Shown: positions 57,870 to 64,000 of the stretch, piece by piece
Numbering within the stretch: the first letter of the stretch is position 1
How the letters are laid out: every line of letters starts with the position of its first letter
From: Acutalibacter sp. 1XD8-33
GTDB lineage: Bacteria; Bacillota; Clostridia; Oscillospirales; Acutalibacteraceae
Length of the DNA stretch: 64,000 bases
Reading direction: 5' to 3'
Assembly (NCBI RefSeq): GCF_003612555.1
Contig: NZ_RAZF01000010.1
Location: forward strand, 1 to 64,000
Notes under the pieces: model-generated
Told to the model about the DNA's origin: nothing
Database searches by the model: none
What the model saw: the letters and a program-made list of their open reading frames with translations, nothing else
Program-made: the position numbers and the translations under genes

Positions 57870-59642
57870 TTACTTGCAGTTGGCCTTCAAAGTCTCCAAC
57901 TGGTCCTTCAGGGCCTGGGGCAGCTTGTCGCCGAACTGCTTGTAGAACTCCTCGATGCCCTCGGCCTCCTTGGCCCAGGCGGCCTTGTCCACGGTGAGGA
58001 TCTCCTTGAGGGTGTCGATAGAGAAGTCCAGACCCTCAAGGTTGATGTCCTCGGCCTTAGGCACAAAGCCAATGGGAGTCTCCACAGCGTCCACTTTGCC
58101 CTCGCAGCGCTTGATGATCCACTCCACCACGCGGAAGTTGTCACCAAAGCCGGGCCAGATGAAGTGGCCGTCCGCGTCGGTGCGGAACCAGTTTACATTG
58201 AAAATCTTGGGAGCTTTGTCTCCCAGCTTTTCGCCCATCTCGATCCAGTGCTGGAAGTAGTCGCCCATATGGTAGCCGCAGAAGGGCAGCATGGCCATGG
58301 GATCCCGGCGGACCACGCCCACGGCGCCAGCGGCGGCGGCGGTGGTCTCGGAGCCGGTGATGGAGCCTACAAACACGCCGGCGTTCCAGTCGCGGGACTG
58401 GTACACCAGGGGCACGGTGTCGGGACGGCGGCCGCCGAAGATGATGGCGGAAACCGGCACGCCCTCGCCCTTGTCAAACTCGGGGCTGATGCAGGGGCAA
58501 TTCTTGGCGGGAGCGGTGAAGCGGCTGTTGGGATGGGCCAGCTTGCCGCCCTCGGCGATGAACTCGGGGCCGTTCACATCGGCTCCCTTCCACTCCTGGG
58601 CATTCACAGGCGGGTTCTTGTCCAGGCTCTCCCACCACACGGTGTTGTCGTCCAGATTGCGGCCCACGTTGGTGAAGATGGTGCCCTTCTGGGTGGAGAT
58701 CAGGGCGTTGGGGTTGGACTTCATATTGGTGCCGGGGGCCACGCCGAAGAATCCGTTCTCCGGGTTGATGGCGTACAGGCGGCCGTCCGGGCCCTGGCGC
58801 ATCCAGGAGATGTCGTCGCCCACGGTCCACACCTTGTAGCCCTTGGCCTTGTAGCCCTCGGGCGGGATCATCATGGCCAGATTGGTCTTTCCGCAGGCGG
58901 AGGGGAACGCAGCGCAGACATACTTCACTTCGCCCTGGGGATTTTCAATGCCCAGGATGAGCATATGCTCGGCCATCCAGCCCTCGTTCTTGGCCTGATA
59001 GGAGGCGATGCGCAGAGCGAAGCACTTCTTGCCCAGCAGCACGTTTCCGCCGTAGCCGGAGTTTACGCTGATGATATAGTTGTCCTCGGGGAAGTGGCAG
59101 ATATAGCGTTTCTCCTCGTCGACGTCCACCTTGCAGTGCAGGCCCTTCACCCAGTCGGTGCTGTCACCCAGCACGTCCAGCACAGCCTTGCCGGTGCGGG
59201 TCATGATGGACATGTTCAGCACCACGTAGATGGAGTCGGTGACCTCAATGCCGATCTTGGCCAGAGGAGAGCCCACAGGGCCCATGGAATAGGGGATGAT
59301 ATACATGGTGCGGCCCTTGTAGCTGCCCCGGGCAATGTCGAACAGCATCTTGTAGGCCTTCTCGGGATCCATCCAATGGTTGGTGGGGCCCGCGTCCTCC
59401 TCCTTCTTGGAGCAGATGAAGGTGCGGCCCTCCACACGGGCCACGTCGTTGACGGCGGTGCGGTGGTAGTAGCAGTCAGGCAGTTTATCCTGGTTGAGCT
59501 TGATCATCTCGCCGGTAGAGCAGGCCTCCTTGCGCAGGGCTTCCACCTGCTCCTCAGAGCCATCGATCCACACCACGTTGTCTGGCGTGACAAGCTCCTT
59601 CATCTCTTCCAGCCAGTTCAGGACTGTCTTGTTGTTGGTCAT
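57870..59642 (-). CDS. pckG: phosphoenolpyruvate carboxykinase (GTP)
   Basis: 590 aa, usual length. Interconverts oxaloacetate + GTP with PEP + CO2 + GDP; in fermenters it often runs towards oxaloacetate. Motifs: YIIPYSMGPVGSP, KKCFALRIAS, P-loop AAFPSACGKTNLAMM (Cys and Lys in the kinase loop), and WTVGDDISWM for metal binding. The start MTNNKTVLNW follows GAAAGGAG at the right distance; the longer frame upstream is AT-rich leader. Confidence 0.95.
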   Translation of the reverse strand: MTNNKTVLNWLEEMKELVTPDNVVWIDGSEEQVEALRKEACSTGEMIKLNQDKLPDCYYHRTAVNDVARVEGRTFICSKKEEDAGPTNHWMDPEKAYKMLFDIARGSYKGRTMYIIPYSMGPVGSPLAKIGIEVTDSIYVVLNMSIMTRTGKAVLDVLGDSTDWVKGLHCKVDVDEEKRYICHFPEDNYIISVNSGYGGNVLLGKKCFALRIASYQAKNEGWMAEHMLILGIENPQGEVKYVCAAFPSACGKTNLAMMIPPEGYKAKGYKVWTVGDDISWMRQGPDGRLYAINPENGFFGVAPGTNMKSNPNALISTQKGTIFTNVGRNLDDNTVWWESLDKNPPVNAQEWKGADVNGPEFIAEGGKLAHPNSRFTAPAKNCPCISPEFDKGEGVPVSAIIFGGRRPDTVPLVYQSRDWNAGVFVGSITGSETTAAAAGAVGVVRRDPMAMLPFCGYHMGDYFQHWIEMGEKLGDKAPKIFNVNWFRTDADGHFIWPGFGDNFRVVEWIIKRCEGKVDAVETPIGFVPKAEDINLEGLDFSIDTLKEILTVDKAAWAKEAEGIEEFYKQFGDKLPQALKDQLETLKANCK

Positions 59643-59709
59643 GCTAAACTTGCTCCTTTCAAAAAAATATAGGAAAATTTGAAATTTGTAGAAACTCATT
59701 CTGACACTC

Positions 59710-59738
59710 ATTTTATCACATACGAGAAAAATAATCAA
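59710..59738 (-). promoter_or_regulatory. promoter of pckG
   Basis: On the minus strand TTGATT (59738-59733), 17-base spacer, TAAAAT (59715-59710), about 68 bases before the start codon. Confidence 0.6.
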
Positions 59739-59832
59739 GAGGGCTTTTTGATTAGGGAGACGCCCGCCCCAACAGGTTTTTGCGGCAACTTTTTCCTTTG
59801 TTGAAGGCAGCGCGTTCTTTGCAAAATACCAA

Positions 59833-59861
59833 TTGAATCCTGGAATGTTTTGTGGTAGAAT
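59833..59861 (+). promoter_or_regulatory. promoter of the MATE transporter gene
   Basis: TTGAAT (59833-59838), 17-base spacer, TAGAAT (59856-59861). Confidence 0.55.
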
Positions 59862-59892
59862 AGGGTTTATTCGGAAAATGGGAGGGAGATGT

Positions 59893-61299
59893 TTGACCGC
59901 AATCAGAAAAATCGCGGACCGGTATATTGGGACAAAAGCCTTTTATCTGTCCGTGGTTGCCCTACTGGTCCCCATGGTGATTCAGCAGGGCATCACCCAG
60001 TTTGTAAATCTGCTGGACAACGTGATGGTGGGCCGGCTGGGAACTGCTCCCATGTCCGGCGTAGCCATCGTCAACCAAATCATCTTTATTTTTAACCTCA
60101 CCCTGTTCGGGGGGATGTCCGGGGCATCCATTTTTGGGGCGCAGTACTATGGAAAAGGGGATCTGGAAGGCCTGCGGAATACGCTGCGTTTCCGGCTGCT
60201 GTTTGCCATAGCGGCTGGGGCGCTGGGCATCCTGGCCCTTATCTGTTTTGGGGACAGCTTCTTTATGCTGTTCCTTCACGCGGATGCCTCTACTCCGGAG
60301 GAAATTGCCGCCACCCTGTCATATGCCCGCAGCTATATGTGGATCATGCTGTGGGGGCTCCTGCCTTTTGCCTTGTCCAGTTGCTTTTCCAGCGTCCTAA
60401 AGGATACAGGAGAAACATTTATCCCCATGGTGGCCAGCGTAATTTCCATTGCGGTGAACTTGGCGCTCAATTACTTGCTGATTTTCGGCAGCTTTGGCTT
60501 TCCCCAAATGGGCGTGGCGGGCGCTGCTTTGGCTACAGTGATCGCCAGGTATATTGAGGCTGTCTATCTGATTTTTGAGTCTTTCCGGCACAAGGCCAAG
60601 TTCTCCTTTATGAAAGGCGCGCTGAAGAGCCTGCGGGTGCCTCTGCCTCTTGTGAAGCGGATTGCCATTACAGGAACCCCCTTGATGCTCAACGAGAGCC
60701 TATGGTCCATAGGCGTCTCCATGATCCAGGCCTGCTATGCTACCCGGGGGCTGGCGGCTGTGGCGGCCTCCAATATTAACGGCACGGCTTTTAACCTGTT
60801 TTCCCTGCTGATGATGGCCATGGGAAACGCAGTGGCCATTCTGGTGGGCCAACAGTTGGGCGCCAACGACATGGACGGCGCGAAGGGCACGGTACGCAAG
60901 CTCATTGCCTTTGGGGTGGCGGTAAATGTAGGCATGGGGCTGCTGCTGATTCTCTGCGCTCCTTTGATTCCTATGATCTATAATACCGAGGCCAACGTGC
61001 GGCATCTAGCTACCATGATGCTGATGATTTCCGGGGCTTTCCTGCCTCTGTCCGCCTTTACCAACTGCGCGTATTTCACCATCCGCTCCGGGGGGAGAAC
61101 CTTTATCACCTTCCTGTTTGACTGCGTGTTTACCCTGGCGGTCTGCCTGCCGGTGGCCCTGATCCTCAGCCGTTTCACTACGCTGAGTCTGCCCTGGCTG
61201 TTCTTTTTCGTCCAGTGCGTGGACAACGGCTTAAAGCCCATTATCGGGGGGATCATGCTGAAATCCGGGATTTGGGCCAAGAACGTGGTGAATGCTTAG
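59893..61299 (+). CDS. MATE-family multidrug/cation antiporter
   Basis: 468 aa from TTG 59893, which follows GGAGGGAG; an in-frame ATG at 59878 would add five residues but has no ribosome site. Twelve membrane helices in two bundles, with LVPMVIQQGITQFVNLLDNVMVGRLG (partly quoted) at the N-terminus as in NorM-type exporters. Likely exports drugs or metabolites using Na+ or H+. Confidence 0.9.
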   Translation: MTAIRKIADRYIGTKAFYLSVVALLVPMVIQQGITQFVNLLDNVMVGRLGTAPMSGVAIVNQIIFIFNLTLFGGMSGASIFGAQYYGKGDLEGLRNTLRFRLLFAIAAGALGILALICFGDSFFMLFLHADASTPEEIAATLSYARSYMWIMLWGLLPFALSSCFSSVLKDTGETFIPMVASVISIAVNLALNYLLIFGSFGFPQMGVAGAALATVIARYIEAVYLIFESFRHKAKFSFMKGALKSLRVPLPLVKRIAITGTPLMLNESLWSIGVSMIQACYATRGLAAVAASNINGTAFNLFSLLMMAMGNAVAILVGQQLGANDMDGAKGTVRKLIAFGVAVNVGMGLLLILCAPLIPMIYNTEANVRHLATMMLMISGAFLPLSAFTNCAYFTIRSGGRTFITFLFDCVFTLAVCLPVALILSRFTTLSLPWLFFFVQCVDNGLKPIIGGIMLKSGIWAKNVVNA

Positions 61300-61421
61300 A
61301 ATATGGCACAGTATGGTAGGAATTTTGCGGCCGGGGATGCTGCGCCGCCGCGCTGCCGGCTCATCTCTGCGGGCAGGGGTTCCAGCCCTAACAATTATTA
61401 AAGCAAAGAAGGAAACAAAGT

Positions 61422-62144
61422 ATGGAAAACAGCACATATCCCTATCAATATGAAACTCACTGTCACACCTGTTGGTGCAGCGCCTGCGCCCATGATACCC
61501 CCCAGGATATGGCCCGGGCGTATTATGAGCACGGGTACGCGGGGATTGTAATTACCGACCACTTCCTGCTGGGCAACACGGCGGTGGACCGCACTCTGCC
61601 TTGGGAGCGGATGATGGCCTGTTACTATGCGGCCTATCAGGCTGCGGCCGATTGGGCCCAGGGCAAAGACTTCGATGTGCTCTTCGGCATGGAACACAAC
61701 TATGGCAACGGGAGGGAGGCCCTCACCTATGGGATCAGCCTGGAGTTTCTCCTGGCTCACCCGGGGCTGCACCGCCTGCCGCCCAAGGAATATTACGCCG
61801 TGGTCCATGAGGCGGGGGGATTTGTCTCCATGGCACACCCCTACCGGGACCGGGGGTATATTGACATGAGCCAGCCGATGTTCCCAGAGTATCATGACGC
61901 GCTGGAGGTGTTCAATTTTTATAATTATCCGGAGGAAAACCGGAAGGCGGAAGATCTGGCCCGGTCCAGAGGGATGGTGGGCACCTCCGGCGGCGACGAG
62001 CACCGGAAGGACGGAGACGCCATTGGCTGTGCGGGAATTCTGCTGCCCAGGCGGGTACGCACAGGGGCTGAGCTGGTAGAAGTTCTCCGCAGCAGGGACT
62101 ATCAGATTCTGGTGGACGGCGAGGCCAGGAGCTGTGTGTTTTGA
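61422..62144 (+). CDS. PHP-domain phosphoesterase
   Basis: 240 aa. Metal ligands visible: ETHCHTCWCSACAHDTPQDMARAYYEHGYAGIVITDH (partly quoted; HxH near residue 13 and TDH near 45), MEHNY, SMAHPYRD and GGDEH. Lacks other domains; PHP proteins of this size hydrolyse phosphoesters (histidinol phosphate or nucleotides). Substrate cannot be told. Confidence 0.8.
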   Translation: MENSTYPYQYETHCHTCWCSACAHDTPQDMARAYYEHGYAGIVITDHFLLGNTAVDRTLPWERMMACYYAAYQAAADWAQGKDFDVLFGMEHNYGNGREALTYGISLEFLLAHPGLHRLPPKEYYAVVHEAGGFVSMAHPYRDRGYIDMSQPMFPEYHDALEVFNFYNYPEENRKAEDLARSRGMVGTSGGDEHRKDGDAIGCAGILLPRRVRTGAELVEVLRSRDYQILVDGEARSCVF

Positions 62145-62518
62145 GCACGTGAAGCGGGGGGCTTCCACATAAGGTACAACTAGAAGCGGCGCTTGAGAAA
62201 GACAAATCGGGAAAACCTTGCGGTGCGGCGGGCTGACTGGTTTGTCTTTGCTTTGTTTATGGCAAAACAATCGTAATCCACAGCCGTGGCTGTCAGAAAG
62301 TATCCCTTTTGAACTGTGTGGACTGGGTACGGCATCTGAGGTGCCGACATGGCCGTCAGTACAAGCGCGTGCTACTTTTCAAAAGAAAACGATAGATCAA
62401 AAGCCCATCCAAAGGAGATGGGCTTTATTACGGTCAGGACTTGTTTGAAAATAAAGACAGTGTTTTCGGCTTTTCAGACAGGATTTAAGGCGCTGGCCGC
62501 GAATTGTGCGGTGTTGCC
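62145..62518. other. non-coding region between PHP gene and spoVAC
   Basis: Holds only short direct and inverted repeats (GGCATCTGAGGTGCC around 62332) and the terminator below. No gene seen. Confidence 0.4.
62399..62430. terminator. bidirectional terminator
   Basis: AAAGCCCATC ... GATGGGCTTT with T-run on each strand. Confidence 0.7.
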
Positions 62519-62962
62519 TTAAATCTGAAATATAAAAATGATCAGGCCGTAGACCACGCTGGCCGTAATACCGAACACCAGCACAGGCCCGGCCACGGTG
62601 AACAGCTTCGCCCCCAGGCCGGTGATGAAGCCCTCGCTTTTGAATTCCATTGCGGGGGAGACCATGGAATTGGCAAAGCCCGTGATGGGAACCAGGACGC
62701 CCGCCCCAGCGTGTTTGGCGATATTGTCATACCAGCCCAGGGCAGTGAGGGTGGCAGAAATCAGGATGAGGCTGATGGAGACGGCCATGCGGGCCTGGGG
62801 CAGCTCTAGGCCGAGGTTCTGATATAAATTGCACAAAACCTGCCCGATTGTGCAGACAAAGCCGCCAAACAGAAAGGCCAGCGTACAGTCCTTTACAATG
62901 GGGGAGGGGGGAGAGGCCGCTTTCACGCTTTGGGCGTATTCTTCCGGGGTAATGGTTTTCAT
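62519..62962 (-). CDS. spoVAC: stage V sporulation protein AC
   Basis: 147 aa. Four membrane helices; family text AFLFGGFVCTIGQVL (about 29-43), GAGVLVPITGFANSMVSPAMEFKSEGFITGLGAKLFTVAGPV (partly quoted, about 86-127). SpoVA proteins form the dipicolinic-acid channel in the spore inner membrane. Usually followed by spoVAD and spoVAE; none lies within 370 bases here, so this is a stand-alone copy. Its presence marks the host as a spore-former or its descendant. Confidence 0.9.
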   Translation of the reverse strand: MKTITPEEYAQSVKAASPPSPIVKDCTLAFLFGGFVCTIGQVLCNLYQNLGLELPQARMAVSISLILISATLTALGWYDNIAKHAGAGVLVPITGFANSMVSPAMEFKSEGFITGLGAKLFTVAGPVLVFGITASVVYGLIIFIFQI

Positions 62963-63089
62963 GGTTGTTCCTTCCTTTCGCGCAAGATCGCATCATGGGG
63001 TTATTGTCTCTCCGAAAGCCGGACTTATTCTTGCGAAACGGGGAAAAGGCGGAAACCTCTGCACAAATGTAAATAAACTGTTGCGTTTC

Positions 63090-63119
63090 TTGCAATCCTA
63101 GCCTAAATCGTGCTATAAT
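63090..63119 (+). promoter_or_regulatory. promoter upstream of secA
   Basis: TTGCAA (63090-63095), 18-base spacer, extended TGCTATAAT with -10 at 63114-63119. Confidence 0.6.
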
Positions 63120-63232
63120 GTAAACAAAAGCCTCGCCGGGAAAGGCCTTGCGCTTCCCCGAGCAGATTTCTAATTGCGGAATTAAGCATACTTTTTTGTA
63201 GTAATACTGTGTGGCCTTCGTACGCACAGGTC

Positions 63233-63420
63233 GCGTACTACGGCAAGGCCGTGGGACTCCGTCCCACACCCCGCCAGGGGCTACGCCGCCCCTGGACCCG
63301 GCAATGTGTTTGGGTTTGGCACACTCAGCTAACCAGCGTAAAAGTTTGGTCCAGTCCAGGGTGAGAGTTCGTAAGACGAAGTCTAACGAACTCTTGCCGC
63401 CAGAGGCCAACACATACTTT
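63233..63420. repeat. host palindromic repeat block before secA
   Basis: CTACGGCAAGGCC, TGGGA-CTCCG-TCCCA and CAGGGGC...GCCCCTG hairpins, CAATGTGTTT, CCAGCGTAAAAGTTT and AGTTCGT-AAGACGA-AGTC in the order seen at 34880-35050 in the prophage. No gene. Confidence 0.6.
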
Positions 63421-63465
63421 TAAAAAGTATAAATATGAAACTTTCCGAGGACGAGAGGAGTTACT

Positions 63466-64000
63466 ATGGCGAATAATATCCTGACAAAATTCTTTGGCAA
63501 CTACAGCAAGCGGGAGCTGAAACGCATCCAGCCCCAAGTGGATAAGGTCCTGGCCCTGGAGGGGAAATACCGAGGGCTATCCGACGGGGACCTGAAGGCC
63601 GAAACCGGCCGGTTCCGGGAGGCGCTGAAAAGCGGAAGTACTTTGGACGATATCCTTCCCGAGGCCTTCGCCGCCTGCCGGGAGGCCATGGACCGGGTGC
63701 TTAGCAAGCGACTCTTTCCCGTGCAGATCCAGGGCGGCGTGATCCTCCACCAGGGGCGCATTGCCGAGATGAAAACCGGCGAGGGCAAAACCTTCACCCT
63801 GGCCCTGCCCGCCTACCTGAACGCCCTTTCCGGCCAGGGGGTGCATATCGTCACCGTGAACGAGTATCTGGCCAAGTACCAGGGGGAGATGATGGCCCGG
63901 GTGTTCAACTTCATGGGCCTCACCGTGGGGCTGGCCCTCACAGGCATGGACCCCCAGCAGAAAAAGGCCGCCTACGACTGTGACATCACCTATGGCACCA
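63466..64000 (+). CDS. secA: preprotein translocase ATPase SecA, 3' partial
   Basis: First 178 residues only; the gene runs off the window. N-terminus KFFGNYSKRELKRIQPQVDKV, Q-motif area LFPVQIQGGVILHQGRIAEM, Walker A KTGEGKTFTLALP and HIVTVNEYLAK (helicase Ia). Drives protein export through SecYEG. GAGAGGAG precedes the ATG at 63466. Confidence 0.95.
   Translation, partial: MANNILTKFFGNYSKRELKRIQPQVDKVLALEGKYRGLSDGDLKAETGRFREALKSGSTLDDILPEAFAACREAMDRVLSKRLFPVQIQGGVILHQGRIAEMKTGEGKTFTLALPAYLNALSGQGVHIVTVNEYLAKYQGEMMARVFNFMGLTVGLALTGMDPQQKKAAYDCDITYGT

Noticed and set aside
57768-59672. 634-codon open frame on the plus strand
   Set aside because: Antisense to pckG, which is unambiguous; no ribosome site or motif.

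Overview
The window comes from a high-GC, spore-forming, low-oxygen gut Firmicute. The best guess is the Oscillospiraceae (Clostridia), inferred from codon use and GC together with spoVAC, a GTP-type PEP carboxykinase, secA and typical clostridial mobile elements. There are three parts: a siphovirus prophage (1 to about 38.7 kb), an accessory island built from pieces of integrative conjugative element (about 38.7-55.8 kb), and ordinary host chromosome (about 54-64 kb).

Prophage. Positions 1-8.5 kb hold the early/accessory genes: a RusA resolvase, a C5-cytosine DNA methyltransferase carrying two further genes nested in another frame (one an HNH nuclease broken by an amber codon), an SF2 helicase fused to a second DNA methyltransferase, a MazG-like pyrophosphohydrolase, small Cys-rich proteins and a LemA pair. 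A protein-free kilobase (8.5-9.49 kb) carries four tRNA-type T-arms, one near-complete tRNA with a ballooned anticodon domain, and a candidate giant structured RNA closed by a 10-bp terminal helix. An antirepressor follows, then a canonical SPP1/PBSX-style virion operon: terminase, portal, MuF-like head protein, gp10-like protein, scaffold, capsid, connectors, tail tube, frameshifted tail chaperones, tape measure, Dit, Tal and collar-type fibres. After that come lysis genes (XhlA-like, amidase, holins) and an unusual late module at 34.2-38.6 kb. No integrase or repressor is visible, so the left end of the prophage lies outside the window.

Accessory island. The right prophage end abuts a 5'-truncated relaxase. 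This is followed by element genes (Xre regulator, sigma factor, large serine recombinase, a second Xre regulator, a KTR-type protein) and AT-rich cargo (TetR plus an M23 peptidase). A two-component system and a two-permease ABC transporter come next; an 852-bp IS5-type insertion sits directly in front of the response-regulator gene. A lipoprotein gene and a decayed second serine recombinase (55.6 kb) follow.

Host chromosome. Four tRNA genes (Gly, Arg, His, Gln), a hemolysin-III/PAQR protein, an ECF sigma factor with a probable anti-sigma partner, pckG, a MATE exporter, a PHP-domain protein, spoVAC and the start of secA. A family of palindromic, non-coding repeats occurs both in this chromosomal DNA and inside the prophage.

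Most interesting: the double-frame methyltransferase/nuclease locus (1.1-2.5 kb) and the tRNA-like giant RNA region (8.6-9.4 kb).
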